64,000 bases of DNA, from NCBI RefSeq assembly GCF_025630775.1, contig NZ_JAOSZE010000005.1:186001-250000 (forward strand). Reading direction: 5' to 3'. Below the pieces are notes generated by a model, which saw nothing but the letters and a program-made list of their open reading frames with translations, ran no database searches and had not been told where the DNA came from. The translations under genes were made by a program, and so were the position numbers. The stretch comes from Actinoplanes sp. KI2. Lineage in GTDB: Bacteria > Actinomycetota > Actinomycetes > Mycobacteriales > Micromonosporaceae. Numbering within the stretch: the first letter of the stretch is position 1; each line of letters opens with the position of its first letter. This document shows, one piece after another, positions 1 through 8,478 of the stretch.

Positions 1-597
1 CACCCCGTCGGCCAGCACCCGCTCGGCCGCGCCCGCAGCCAGCTGGACCGCGCTCATGAACACCAGGTCGGCGCCGAGCGCGAAATCCCGGTGGTACGGG
101 TTCACCCCGTCCCAGTCGTGCAGATCGGTGGAGATCGTGCACCCCGCCTCGCGCAGCACCGGCAGCAGGAACCGGGCCCAGTCCATGATTGTCACGTGGG
201 CGTGGCGGGCGGCGGCGAGCGGCTCCGCGTACGTCTCCGGCGGCAGGCGGTAGCCGGGGACGTCGCGGCCGTCGTAGATCGACAGGCGGCGCCCGTCGGG
301 GCTCATCAGGTTGACCGCGCGACGGGTGCCGCCCGGCGAGACCGCCGCGTGCAGGGGTATCCCCCAGGCGGCAAAGGCCGAGGTCACCCGGCGTCCGGCG
401 TCGTCGTCGCCGATCGCGTCGGCGAGCGCCACCGGTACGCCGAGCGCCCGCAGCGCCAGCGCCACGCAGGTACCCGTGTGGGACACGTCGTCGTGGATGG
501 GTCCGGTCGGCCGGGCCGAGTCGGCACCCAGCACGGGAAGGCCGGGCACCGGGACGACGGTGTCGATCCCGGTACCGCCTAGCACAATGACGCTCAT
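1..597 (-). CDS. PfkB-family carbohydrate kinase, C-terminus outside window
   Basis: Partial gene: the first 199 codons from an ATG at 597 are present and the 3' end lies beyond the left edge. The start VLGGTGIDTVVPVPGLPVLG, followed by VALALRALGVPVALADAIGDDDAG and later NLMSPDGRRLSIYDGR, is the N-terminal half of a ribokinase-like (PfkB) fold that phosphorylates a sugar or nucleoside with ATP. The catalytic GAGD segment is C-terminal in this family and is not visible. The substrate cannot be told. It is divergent from the acyl-CoA ligase across 140 bp; no convincing promoter was found there. Confidence 0.85.
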   Translation of the reverse strand, partial: MSVIVLGGTGIDTVVPVPGLPVLGADSARPTGPIHDDVSHTGTCVALALRALGVPVALADAIGDDDAGRRVTSAFAAWGIPLHAAVSPGGTRRAVNLMSPDGRRLSIYDGRDVPGYRLPPETYAEPLAAARHAHVTIMDWARFLLPVLREAGCTISTDLHDWDGVNPYHRDFALGADLVFMSAVQLAAGAAERVLADGV

Positions 598-737
598 ACT
601 TCGCGAGGCTACCGGCGGGTTCGTCGATAAACTGACCAGCGTGGCGTGGTACTAGCCTGTTGACCGCACTTTCAATACTCTGCGGTAACAAACGCTTAAC
701 CCCCGTCCCCCGGCTCAAGTGCAAAAGGCGGCGCCCG

Positions 738-2561
738 ATGGCTCTCGAGGTTCCTTACCGATCGATTCCCGACATGTTCTTGAAGCGCGTGGCGGCGACT
801 CCGAACGGTCAGGCGTTCGCGACGCCGACGGCGGACGACACCGGCATGGTCTGGCACACCTGGTCGCAGGTGGGCGAGCGGGCCAAGGCGATCGCGGCCG
901 GCCTGCACGAGCTGGGCGTGGGCCTCGAGGACCGGGTCGCGATCCTGGCCGGCACCCGGTACGAGTGGGTGCTCGCCGACCTCGGCATCAACTGCGCCGG
1001 GGGCGCCACGACGACGGTGTACCCGACCACCGAGCCCGAGGACGCGAGCTACATCGTGGCCAACTCGGGATCAAAGGTGCTGATCGCGGAGAACCCGAAG
1101 CAGGCCCTCAAGATCTCCGGCGCCGAGACCAGCGTCACCCACGTGGTGCTGCTCGACGGCCCGGCCGACGCGGGCGCCACCCCGCCGCAGCTGACCCTCG
1201 CCGAGCTGGAGGAGCGCGGCGCCGCGGCCCTGCGCGACAACCCCACGATGATCGACGAGATCGTCGCCGGGGTCGGCCCCGACCACCTCGCCACGCTCAT
1301 CTACACCTCCGGCACCACCGGCCGGCCCAAGGGCGTCCAGCTGCTGCACAAGGGCTGGACCTGGGAGGGCGTCGCCCAGGAGGATCTCGGGCTGTTCGAG
1401 TCGACCGACCTGCAATACCTGTGGCTGCCGCTGTCGCACTCGTTCGGCAAGACGCTGCTCTGCGGCATCATCCACGTCGGCGTGCCCACCTACATCGACG
1501 GCCGGGTCGACAAGCTGGTCGACATGCTGGCCATGGTCCAGCCGACGCTGATGTGCGCCGCGCCCCGCATCTTCGAGAAGGTCTACAACAAGACCGTCAC
1601 GACCGCGCTGGAGGCGGGCGGCGCCAAGGCCAAGATCTTCAGCTGGGCGGTGGCCACCGGCAAGCAGAAGGTCGCGCTCGAGCAGGCCGGCAAGCCGCTG
1701 CCGGCAGCCCTCAAGCTGAAGTACGCGGTGGCCGAGAAGCTGGTCTTCTCGAAGCTGCAGAACCGGCTCGGCGGCAAGCTGCGGGTGCTGGTCAGCGGTT
1801 CGGCGCCGCTGAGCCGGGACATCGCCGAGTTCTTCGCGGCCGCGAACCTTCCGATCATGGAGGGGTACGGCATGACCGAGACCAGCGCCGGCAACTTCGT
1901 GAACCGGATGGGCAAGCTCAAGATCGGTACGGTCGGGCAGGCCCTCGGCGACCTGGAGTGCAAGATCGACTCGGACGGCGAGGTCCTGCTGCGTGGCGCG
2001 CCGGTGATGAAGGGCTACCACGATCTCCCGCAGGAGACGGCGGAGGCGTTCACCGAGGACGGCTTCCTGCGTACCGGTGACATCGGCGAGATCGACGCGG
2101 ACGGCTTCCTGATGATCACCGACCGCAAGAAAGACCTGGTCAAGACGTCCGGCGGTAAGTACATTGCGCCGTCGGCGATCGAGGGCATGTTCAAGGCGGT
2201 CTGCCCGTACACCTCGCAGGCGGTGATCATCGGACAGGCCCGCAACTACGTGAGCATGCTGATCTCGCTGGACGAGGACGCGATCGTCTCCTGGGCCAAG
2301 GGCGGCCCGCTCGACGGCAAGCCGTACGCGGACGTGGTCGCCTCGGCCCAGGTCCAGGAGCTGATCGACGGCTACGTACAGGAGCTGAACACCAAGCTCA
2401 ACCGGTGGGAGACGGTGAAGAAGTTCGCCATCCTGCCGCGCGACCTGAGCATCGAGGCCGGCGAGATCACCCCGTCCATGAAGATCAAGCGGCGGAGCGT
2501 GGAGACCAACTTCGCCACTCAGATCGACAAGATGTACGAGGGTTCGTTGGCTCAGATCTAG
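738..2561 (+). CDS. Long-chain fatty-acid--CoA ligase (AMP-forming), FadD15-like
   Basis: 607 aa, normal length for bacterial long-chain acyl-CoA synthetases. It activates fatty acids to acyl-adenylate and then acyl-CoA. Adenylation motifs are intact: YTSGTTGRPKG (residues 189-199), YGMTETSAGN (from 377) and DRKKDLVKTSGGK (462-474), the hinge and C-terminal lid region. The frame is open back to 660, but ATG 738 gives the family-like start MALEVPYRSIPDMF. The ribosome site there (AAAAGGCGG) is weak. It resembles mycobacterial FadD15 in layout. It stands alone, with a convergent sigma factor gene 2 bp downstream. Chain-length preference is not predictable. Confidence 0.93.
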   Translation: MALEVPYRSIPDMFLKRVAATPNGQAFATPTADDTGMVWHTWSQVGERAKAIAAGLHELGVGLEDRVAILAGTRYEWVLADLGINCAGGATTTVYPTTEPEDASYIVANSGSKVLIAENPKQALKISGAETSVTHVVLLDGPADAGATPPQLTLAELEERGAAALRDNPTMIDEIVAGVGPDHLATLIYTSGTTGRPKGVQLLHKGWTWEGVAQEDLGLFESTDLQYLWLPLSHSFGKTLLCGIIHVGVPTYIDGRVDKLVDMLAMVQPTLMCAAPRIFEKVYNKTVTTALEAGGAKAKIFSWAVATGKQKVALEQAGKPLPAALKLKYAVAEKLVFSKLQNRLGGKLRVLVSGSAPLSRDIAEFFAAANLPIMEGYGMTETSAGNFVNRMGKLKIGTVGQALGDLECKIDSDGEVLLRGAPVMKGYHDLPQETAEAFTEDGFLRTGDIGEIDADGFLMITDRKKDLVKTSGGKYIAPSAIEGMFKAVCPYTSQAVIIGQARNYVSMLISLDEDAIVSWAKGGPLDGKPYADVVASAQVQELIDGYVQELNTKLNRWETVKKFAILPRDLSIEAGEITPSMKIKRRSVETNFATQIDKMYEGSLAQI

Positions 2562-2563
2562 AG

Positions 2564-3418
2564 CTAGACAAACTCGATCTCGAGGGCGGCCAGGGTCGCC
2601 GGGTCGGCAAGCTGCTCGATCCCGGTGACGTGGCCGCCCTCGATCGTGAAGACGAACGCCACCTTCGGCTCGCCGCGCAGCGCCCACACCAGGCCGGGCA
2701 GGCCGTCGATGAGCGCGGTCCGCAGCGCCTTGGCCCGCCCGTTGAAGACCCCGGCCACCTCGCTCGGGCCGCTCACCAGGGCGCTCACGCCCATCGTGAC
2801 CGCCGCGGCGTCGGCGCGCAGTTGCACCGACGGATCGAGCAGCTCCAGCAGCGCCGAGAAGTCCCCACCGCGCGCCGCCGCCAAGAACGCATCCACTATT
2901 TCGCGCTTTCGGCCGATCTCTCCCTCGATGGCGGGGTCACTACCCTGCACCCGCCGCCGGGCCCGGCTGGCGAGCTGCCGGGCCACCGCCGGCGACGCCC
3001 CGATGATCTCGGCGATCTCCGGGAACGGCACCGCGAACATGTCGTGCAGCACGAACGCGAGCCGTTCCCGGGGCCCGAGCGTGTCCAGCACCAGCAGCAG
3101 CGCCGGGCCGAGCGCGTCGGCCAGCACCGCCTCCTGCTCCGGGTCGGCGGTCTCGGCGGCCACCACCGGCAGCTCGGCCGGGTCCTCCCGGCGGGCCTGA
3201 CGCGAGCGCAGCATGTCCAGGCAGACCCGGGAGACGACCGTGGTCAGCCAGCCGGTCAGGTTGTCCACCTCGGTGGTGTCCGAGCGGCTCAGCCGCACCC
3301 AGGCCTCCTGCACCGCGTCGTCGGCCTCGTGCGCCGATCCCAGGATCCGCTGCGCCACCTGCCGCAGGTGCCCCCGGTCGGCCTCGAACCGTGCCGCCAG
3401 GATCTCCAGCTCGCTCAT
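2564..3418 (-). CDS. ECF sigma factor, SigJ type with C-terminal SnoaL-like domain
   Basis: 284 aa from ATG 3418, chosen because GGAGAG lies about 8 nt before it; the frame extends 36 codons further without support. Sigma region 2 (residues ~10-75: RQVAQRILGSAHEADDAVQEAW) and region 4 (~110-160: LGPRERLAFVLHDMFAVPFPEIAEIIGAS) are clear. Residues ~175-284 match the SnoaL/NTF2-like fold found fused to SigJ-type ECF factors, where it replaces an anti-sigma factor in control. No anti-sigma gene lies beside it. It is divergent from the VOC-protein gene across 76 bp with a palindrome between them, which suggests joint control. Confidence 0.9.
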   Translation of the reverse strand: MSELEILAARFEADRGHLRQVAQRILGSAHEADDAVQEAWVRLSRSDTTEVDNLTGWLTTVVSRVCLDMLRSRQARREDPAELPVVAAETADPEQEAVLADALGPALLLVLDTLGPRERLAFVLHDMFAVPFPEIAEIIGASPAVARQLASRARRRVQGSDPAIEGEIGRKREIVDAFLAAARGGDFSALLELLDPSVQLRADAAAVTMGVSALVSGPSEVAGVFNGRAKALRTALIDGLPGLVWALRGEPKVAFVFTIEGGHVTGIEQLADPATLAALEIEFV

Positions 3419-3456
3419 CGTCACACTCTCCGCTCGGCGTCCGTCATAGCCTTTGA

Positions 3457-3473
3457 CGGACCGGAGCGGTCCG
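3457..3473. promoter_or_regulatory. Palindrome between sigma factor and VOC gene (candidate operator)
   Basis: CGGACCG-GAG-CGGTCCG: perfect 7-bp arms with a 3-nt spacer, midway between the two divergent starts (3418 and 3495). The symmetry and position suggest an operator. A short hairpin in the 5' UTR of the + gene is the alternative. Confidence 0.4.
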
Positions 3474-3494
3474 CTGTGACAGAAGGAGAGTCCC

Positions 3495-3836
3495 ATGGCT
3501 ATTCGCACCATCACCGTCCCGGTCAAGGACCTCGAGGCGGCGACCGCCCTCTACACCAAGCTGCTCGGCGTCGACCCGTACATGGCCTCGCCCTACTATG
3601 TCGGATTCCGCCCCGAGGGCTCGCCCGAAGTCGGGCTGAACCCGCACGGTGACCTCGCCGCCGGGCCGATCACGTACTTCCACGTCGGCGACATCAACGC
3701 GACGGTCGCCGAGCTCACCGCGGCCGGCGCGACCGTCGAGCAGGAGCCCCGCGACGTCGGCGGCGGCGGCCTCACCGCGCACCTGCGGGACGGCGACGGC
3801 AACCTCATCGGCCTGTTCCAGGGCGCCGATGCCTGA
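3495..3836 (+). CDS. VOC family (glyoxalase/bleomycin-resistance fold) protein
   Basis: 113 aa, a single VOC module of two beta-alpha-beta-beta-beta repeats: MAIRTITVPVKDLEAATALY at the N-terminus and GGLTAHLRDGDGNLIGLFQ at the end. Start ATG 3495 follows a strong AAGGAGAG site. Family members are metal-dependent lyases, dioxygenases or drug-binding proteins. The usual histidine and glutamate ligands are not obvious here, so the activity is open. It overlaps the next gene by 8 bp (ATG 3829, stop at 3836), implying one two-gene transcript. It is divergent from the SigJ-type gene and may belong to its regulon (inference). Confidence 0.88.
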   Translation: MAIRTITVPVKDLEAATALYTKLLGVDPYMASPYYVGFRPEGSPEVGLNPHGDLAAGPITYFHVGDINATVAELTAAGATVEQEPRDVGGGGLTAHLRDGDGNLIGLFQGADA

Positions 3837-4281
3837 CCAGCCGCGCCCGCGGATCCGGCGCAAGTCGGACGTGCTGGCCCGGCTGGCGGCTCCGGTGGCC
3901 GACTGCTGGGTGGCCACGGCCGGCGGCGACGAGCCCTACCTCGTCCCGCTGACCGCCGCCTGGCACGACGGCCGGATCATCCTGGCCACGTCCCGGCGCT
4001 CGCCCACCGCGCGGAACATCACCGCGCACGGGCGGGCCCGGGTCGGGCTCGGACCCACCCGCGACGTGATCCTGATCGACGCCACCCTCGACGAGACCAT
4101 CCCGGTCGCCGACTCGGGCACGGTCGGCGAGGCCTACGCGCGGCAGAACGACTGGGATCCCCGCGAGGCCGGCGAGGGCTTCGTCTTCCTGGCCCTGCGC
4201 CCGCGGCGCATCCAGGCCTGGCGCGAGGAGAACGAGCTCCCCGACCGCCTCCTCATGCAAGACGGTGCATGGCTGGTCTAG
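3829..4281 (+). CDS. Pyridoxamine 5'-phosphate oxidase-like flavin/F420-binding protein
   Basis: 150 aa from ATG 3829, inside the end of the VOC gene and so translationally coupled. The sequence VADCWVATAGGDEPYLVPLTAAW, then IILATSRRSPTARNITAHGRARVGLG, fits the split-barrel PNPOx-like superfamily that binds FMN or F420 and reduces or oxidises small molecules. LARLAAPVADCWVAT-type proteins are common F420-dependent or orphan members in actinobacteria. Cofactor and substrate cannot be read from sequence alone. The 3' end runs into the intergenic repeat that begins 5 bp after the stop. Confidence 0.85.
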   Translation: MPDQPRPRIRRKSDVLARLAAPVADCWVATAGGDEPYLVPLTAAWHDGRIILATSRRSPTARNITAHGRARVGLGPTRDVILIDATLDETIPVADSGTVGEAYARQNDWDPREAGEGFVFLALRPRRIQAWREENELPDRLLMQDGAWLV

Positions 4282-4285
4282 GCGG

Positions 4286-4396
4286 TTCGCTTCCGCTGCT
4301 TTTACCGTACGGGTGAGCGAAGTCCCCGGTGTGCCAGGGCCGCACGCTGCAGCAACAGCTCCGACCCCGGCCGCCGGGTGGGCCCGGCCCAAGACC
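4286..4396 (+). repeat. Intergenic repeat element, copy 1
   Basis: About 111 bp lying between the convergent ends of the PNPOx-like gene (+) and the MocR gene (-). It is nearly identical to the reverse complement of 9366-9478. Matched blocks by eye are 16, 8, 9, 13, 5, 6 and 35 identical bases, the longest being 4362-4396, broken by short substitutions and two small indels. Both copies start within a few bases of, or just inside, the 3' end of a gene and run in the same sense as that gene. Confidence 0.9.
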
Positions 4397-4402
4397 CCGA
4401 AG

Positions 4403-5857
4403 CTAGGCGATCACCGCAGGCGTTCGCCAGGCGGGCCGTGCGCCGCGGTCGAGGTCGTAGCGCACCGACGCGATCCGGCGGACCGCCTCGATCAGCGTCT
4501 CCTCGTCGAGGGCGAACGGCAGGCGCAGGAAGCGCTCGAGCGTGCCGTCGAGGCCGAACCGCGGTCCGGGCGCGAGCCGGACGTCGACGTCCTCGGCGGC
4601 ACGGGAGAGCGCGCTGGAGATCGGCCCGTCCAGCTCGGCCCAGAGCATCACGCCGCCGGCCGGCACCGTGAAGCTCCACTCCGGCAGCTGCTCGCGCAGG
4701 GCGGCCACCAGGGCGTCGCGCCGGCCCCGCAGCTGGGCCCGGCGCGCGGCGACGATCTGCGGGGCCTGGTCGAGCAGGCGTACCGCGACCAGTTGCTCGA
4801 GCACCGGACTGGCCATGTCGACGCCCACCCGGATCGCGGCGAGCCGCTGCACCAGCGGGGCCGAGGCCCGCACCCAGCCGATCCGCAGGCCACCCCAGTA
4901 CGCCTTGCTCATCCCGCCGATCGACACCACCCGCGAGTGCCGGTCGAAGACGGCGACCGGCGGCGGCATCTCGGCGCCGTCCAGCGACAGGTCGACGAAC
5001 GACTCGTCGACGATCAGCTCGGTGCCGGCCGGGTGCGCGGTGGCGACCAGCCGCTCGCGCAGGCCGGCGTCCATCAGGTGGCCGGTGGGGTTGTGGAACT
5101 CCGGGATCACGTACGCGACCCGCGGCCGGCCCTGCCGCAGCGCCCCGAGCAGCATCTCGCCGTCCCAGCCGGTCGCCGCGTCGAGCCCGTGGGTGCTGAT
5201 CCGCGCGCGCCGGGCGGAGAGCGCGGCCAGCGCGTTCGGATAGGTCGGCGACTCGACCAGCACCGGCGCGCCGGCCGGCACGGACAGCCGCAGCACCAGG
5301 TCGAGCGCCTGCTGGGTGCCCGCGGTGATCAGGATCTGCTCGGCCGAGGTGGCCACACCGCGGGCGGTGTAGCCGGCCGCGACCGCCTCGCGCAGCTCGA
5401 CCAGCCCGGTCGGGTGGTAGCCGGCGCTGCCCAGATAGCGCGGCAGGTCGTCGGCGGCGGCCCGGGCCGCGCCGACCAGCTCGTCGGGCGCGGGGGACGC
5501 GGCCACCCCCAGGTCGATCACGTCGGCCTCGTCGCCGGCCGCCCACAGGCCCGAGGTGACCACCCGGTGGCCGTGCGGCAGGGTGGTCCAGCTGCCGGCG
5601 CCGCGCCGGCTGGTGAGGTGACCGGTCTCGCGGAGCGCCCGGTACGCGGCGCTGACCGTGGTCCGGCTGACCCCGAGGGCCTCGGCGAGTTCCCGCTCTG
5701 CGGGAAGCCGGACGCCGAGCGGCAGCCGCCCGTCGGAGAGCAGACCGCGCACGGCGGCGGCCAGCGCGGCGTAGTCGGGGCTGCGGTGGCGGCCGGGCAG
5801 GGAATGCCACTGACCGAGCAGGCGAGCCAGTTGGGCGCCACGCACCGAGCTCGTCAC
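4403..5857 (-). CDS. MocR-type transcriptional regulator (GntR wHTH fused to aminotransferase fold), YczR-like
   Basis: 484 aa. An N-terminal GntR winged helix (~25-95: LPAERELAEALGVSRTTVSAAYRALRE, in parts) is joined to a fold-type I aminotransferase domain. The PLP lysine is K318 in GGMSKAYWGG; FHNPTGHLMD is the usual NPTG region. GTG 5857 was chosen because GGAGG precedes it by 5 nt; an earlier GTG at 5863 would overlap that site. MocR proteins use PLP as an effector-binding cofactor and bind direct repeats. It is divergent from a yczE gene, the known yczR-yczE arrangement in Bacillus, so yczE is the likely target (inference). Confidence 0.9.
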   Translation of the reverse strand: MTSSVRGAQLARLLGQWHSLPGRHRSPDYAALAAAVRGLLSDGRLPLGVRLPAERELAEALGVSRTTVSAAYRALRETGHLTSRRGAGSWTTLPHGHRVVTSGLWAAGDEADVIDLGVAASPAPDELVGAARAAADDLPRYLGSAGYHPTGLVELREAVAAGYTARGVATSAEQILITAGTQQALDLVLRLSVPAGAPVLVESPTYPNALAALSARRARISTHGLDAATGWDGEMLLGALRQGRPRVAYVIPEFHNPTGHLMDAGLRERLVATAHPAGTELIVDESFVDLSLDGAEMPPPVAVFDRHSRVVSIGGMSKAYWGGLRIGWVRASAPLVQRLAAIRVGVDMASPVLEQLVAVRLLDQAPQIVAARRAQLRGRRDALVAALREQLPEWSFTVPAGGVMLWAELDGPISSALSRAAEDVDVRLAPGPRFGLDGTLERFLRLPFALDEETLIEAVRRIASVRYDLDRGARPAWRTPAVIA

Positions 5858-5871
5858 AGCCACCTCCGGCG

Positions 5872-5900
5872 AATTGGCTCTACGACTGTCGTCAATTGGC
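5872..5900. promoter_or_regulatory. Direct repeat in MocR-yczE intergenic region
   Basis: AATTGGC occurs at 5872-5878 and 5894-5900, the same face 22 bp apart (about two helical turns), between the two divergent genes. MocR regulators such as GabR and PdxR bind spaced direct repeats, so this is a reasonable operator candidate. Confidence 0.45.
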
Positions 5901-5916
5901 CTTCAGAGTGGCATTC

Positions 5917-6534
5917 ATGAAGGCTATCGGCAACCGAGATCGGCGTCTCATTCAACTCTTCACCGGTTTGGTGCTCTACGGGTTCAGCATGGCCTTCATG
6001 GTGCGATCCGACCTCGGTCTCAATCCGTGGGACGTCTTCCATCAGGGGCTGTCCAAGGTAACCGGGATCAGCTTCGGCTGGGTGGTGATCCTGCTCGGCG
6101 TGCCGATCCTGCTGTTCTGGATCCCGCTGCGGCAGCGCCCCGGCTTCGGCACGATCGCCAACCTCGTGGTGATCGGCTTCGTGGTGGACCGGGCGCTGGC
6201 CCTGCTCCCCGAGAGCTCCGGCATCTCGGCCCGGGTCGGCTACCTGACCGCCGGCATTCTGGTCAACGGGCTCGCCACCGGCCTGTACATCGGCGCCGCG
6301 ATGGGTCCGGGCCCGCGCGACGGGCTGATGACCGGGATCGTCAAGCGCTTCCCCCGGCTCTCGATCCGCTTGGTTCGTACCAGTATCGAGTTGTCCGTCC
6401 TCGGTGTCGGGTTTCTGCTGGGCGGCACGGTCGGGATCGGCACCGTCGCGTACGCCCTCGCGATCGGCCCGCTGGTGCAGTTCTTCCTGCCGCTGTGCAC
6501 GGTCCGGGCGGCCCCGGAGACCCAACTGGCCTGA
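5917..6534 (+). CDS. yczE: YczE/YyaS/YitT family integral membrane protein
   Basis: 205 aa from ATG 5917 (TTG 5896 and GTG 5908 are also in frame). About five hydrophobic helices are visible, with the family-typical text GFSMAFMVRSDLGLNPWDVFHQGLSKVTG near the N-terminus (in two parts), and LTAGILVNGLATGLYIGAAMG with GPGPRDGLMTG in the middle. The molecular role of the family is not settled; in Bacillus yczE is needed for surfactin or bacillaene production. The pairing with the divergent MocR regulator supports the call. Confidence 0.88.
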   Translation: MKAIGNRDRRLIQLFTGLVLYGFSMAFMVRSDLGLNPWDVFHQGLSKVTGISFGWVVILLGVPILLFWIPLRQRPGFGTIANLVVIGFVVDRALALLPESSGISARVGYLTAGILVNGLATGLYIGAAMGPGPRDGLMTGIVKRFPRLSIRLVRTSIELSVLGVGFLLGGTVGIGTVAYALAIGPLVQFFLPLCTVRAAPETQLA

Positions 6535-6609
6535 ATGGACCGTCACGGCTCGGTGATCATCCGGACACATTTGCTTCCGGGCGCGGCGGCGGCGCGGCAT
6601 CATTGCCGC

Positions 6610-7038
6610 ATGGGGGCTGGCGGCTGGCAGTGGAACGACGCTTGGATCTTCGTGTCCGCGGTCATCGCCGAGCGCCTCGAGCGCGACCGGGCCGCGCACG
6701 CCAGCCTGCCGATCACCGGGGCCGGCCTGGCCGACGTGCTGGCCGCCGCCGACTTCCTGCACCACGCGGTCCCCAGCCGCCAGGAACTGCAGGATTCGGT
6801 ACGCCGGCTGGCCGGCGCCGGACTGCTGATCGTCGAGGACGACCTGATCGAAGTGGCACCGGCCGGTGAGCAGCTGTGGCGGACCCGCCCGTTCAGCGGC
6901 CTGTCATCGGCCGTAATGACGCTCCAGGCCCAGCTCAATCGGGCCAGCACGCCGGGCGAGTCGGATTGGACCCTGGACGAGAAGACCTACAACGCGGCGG
7001 TCCGGGAGTATTCGCATCGGCTCGCTGACGGCCGCTAG
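6610..7038 (+). CDS. Hypothetical protein, winged-helix-like
   Basis: 142 aa from ATG 6610; an ATG at 6535, directly after the yczE stop, would add 25 residues but has no better ribosome site. No family recognised. Residues ~35-85 (AGLADVLAAADFLHHAVPSR then LQDSVRRLAGAGLLIVEDDLIEV) look like helix-helix-wing text of a small winged-helix domain. The N-terminus WQWNDAWIFVSAVIAE is amphipathic. No membrane segment or signal peptide is seen. It may be cotranscribed with yczE (75-bp gap). Confidence 0.6.
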   Translation: MGAGGWQWNDAWIFVSAVIAERLERDRAAHASLPITGAGLADVLAAADFLHHAVPSRQELQDSVRRLAGAGLLIVEDDLIEVAPAGEQLWRTRPFSGLSSAVMTLQAQLNRASTPGESDWTLDEKTYNAAVREYSHRLADGR

Positions 7039-7088
7039 GCGTCGTCGCCGCAGGGGTTGGTCTGTCCGGTGTGGTCCGCCGGGGGCGG

Positions 7089-7922
7089 TCACGCCGTCGC
7101 GGCCGGGCTTGCCTCGTCGGGCGCGGCCGTGGGGTCGACGCCCGACAGGAAGCCGATCGCGTTGTCGCGGACGCGGATCGCGCCAAGAGCCTGTGCCCAG
7201 CGTGCGACCTCGGCGGCGATGGCGTTCGCGGCCGCCTCGTCGCCCGAGTCGCGGGCGAGCACGGCCAGCAGCAAGAGCTGGGAGAGCGTGCCGGTCACCT
7301 GGCCGGCGCCCGCGCCCAGCGCGGTGGCCCGCTGCCAGCGGTCCAGCGCCGCCGCGTGATCGCCGCGGTCGTGGTCGTGGTCGCCGAGGTGCCGCAGCGC
7401 CTCGCGGGCGAGCAAGTCGTCCCCGCCGGCCGCCGCGAGCGCCGCCTCGTAATGAGCCGGCGCCGCTTCCCGGTCAGCGCGCAGATTGTCGGCGATCAGG
7501 CCGAGATACATCTCGGCCCAGCCGGCCTCGACCGGGCCGGGTGCCGTCTCCCGCAACCGCTTGCCCCGGCGTTCCGCATCGGCGATCGCCGCGGGATCCT
7601 TGCCCCACGGCCCGGGCTGAAAGCTTTCGCCGACCGGGTGGATCAGCCGGAGATAGTCGTTGCGCAACCGCAGGAACTCCACCTCCCAGCCGCGCGCGCC
7701 GGCCTTCTCGGCGGCCGCCAGCCGGTCCTCCGCGCCGTCCGTGCCGACCCACCAGTCCTGGTCCAGCGCCGTCTGGGCCGCCGCCATCGCGATTCGGGCC
7801 CGGTCGTCCGCGGTTCGCGCTTCTTCCTGCGCCGCGTCCAGCAGCGTGCGCGCCCGCTCCCAGCGGCCGCCCGTCGCGAGCTCGAGCGCCGCGGCGACCG
7901 CCTCGTCCATCAATGTCGTCAT
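7089..7922 (-). CDS. Hypothetical TPR-like alpha-helical protein
   Basis: 277 aa. Almost entirely alpha-helical, Ala/Arg/Glu-rich text with repeat-like helices (WERARTLLDAAQEEARTADD; ALRHLGDHDHDRGDHAAALD; LARDSGDEAAANAIAAEVAR) that suggests tetratricopeptide-type scaffolding. No catalytic motif seen. Start ATG 7922 or ATG 7910; neither has a strong ribosome site. It is divergent from the MarR gene across 58 bp, so it may be a MarR target (inference). Convergent with the preceding + gene. Confidence 0.65.
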   Translation of the reverse strand: MTTLMDEAVAAALELATGGRWERARTLLDAAQEEARTADDRARIAMAAAQTALDQDWWVGTDGAEDRLAAAEKAGARGWEVEFLRLRNDYLRLIHPVGESFQPGPWGKDPAAIADAERRGKRLRETAPGPVEAGWAEMYLGLIADNLRADREAAPAHYEAALAAAGGDDLLAREALRHLGDHDHDRGDHAAALDRWQRATALGAGAGQVTGTLSQLLLLAVLARDSGDEAAANAIAAEVARWAQALGAIRVRDNAIGFLSGVDPTAAPDEASPAATA

Positions 7923-7980
7923 GGACGGGACGGTAATTTTTCCGAAAACTATCCACAAGGAAACTACTTTGGGGGTACGC

Positions 7981-8460
7981 GTGGCGGACTCGGTCGACCG
8001 GCACCTGGAGATCTGGACCCGCGAGCTCGCCTGGCTCGATCCCCTGACCGAGGCGATCACGGTGCGGCTCGCGATGGTGTCACGCCGGCTCACCCAGTCC
8101 CGCAAGCGGGCGCTGGCCGGCAGTGGGCTGCAGCTCTGGCAGTTCAAGACGCTGCTGGCCCTGCGCCGGCTCGGTGCCCCCTACGCCACCAGCCCGTCGC
8201 GGCTGGCCGACGCTATGGGCCTGACCCGCGGCGCGCTCTCCGCCCGGCTGGCCCCGCTCGAGGAGGCCGGCCTGATCGTCCGCAGCCACGACACGGACGA
8301 CCGCCGGCGCGTCGAGGTGCGCCTGACCGACGCCGGCCACGACGCCTGTGAGCGGCATCTGAGGGCCGAGAACCGCGACGAGACCGACCTGCTCGCGCCC
8401 CTGACCGAAGACGAACGCCGGACGCTTGACGGCCTGCTCCGAAGACTGCTCCCCGGGTGA
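7981..8460 (+). CDS. MarR-family transcriptional regulator
   Basis: 159 aa from GTG 7981, with GGGGG 5 nt upstream; a TTG at 7969 preceded by AAGGA is an alternative. Winged helix: LWQFKTLLALRRLGAPYATS, LADAMGLTRGALSARLAPLE (recognition helix), then VRSHDTDDRRRVEVRLTDAG (wing), the classic MarR order. It would act as a dimeric repressor or activator responding to a small ligand. The AT-rich intergenic stretch 7935-7970, with TTTTC-C-GAAAA at 7937-7947, is a possible operator. Divergent from the TPR-like gene. Confidence 0.88.
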   Translation: MADSVDRHLEIWTRELAWLDPLTEAITVRLAMVSRRLTQSRKRALAGSGLQLWQFKTLLALRRLGAPYATSPSRLADAMGLTRGALSARLAPLEEAGLIVRSHDTDDRRRVEVRLTDAGHDACERHLRAENRDETDLLAPLTEDERRTLDGLLRRLLPG

Positions 8461-8478
8461 GCCAGGCAGGGAACGGGT

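Noticed and set aside
738..6534. Biosynthetic gene cluster around the acyl-CoA ligase
   Set aside because: No PKS, NRPS, carrier protein or tailoring set; neighbours are regulators and small unrelated enzymes.
7949..7957. DnaA box near the MarR gene (CTATCCACA)
   Set aside because: One mismatch to the consensus, isolated, and probably just part of the MarR promoter region.
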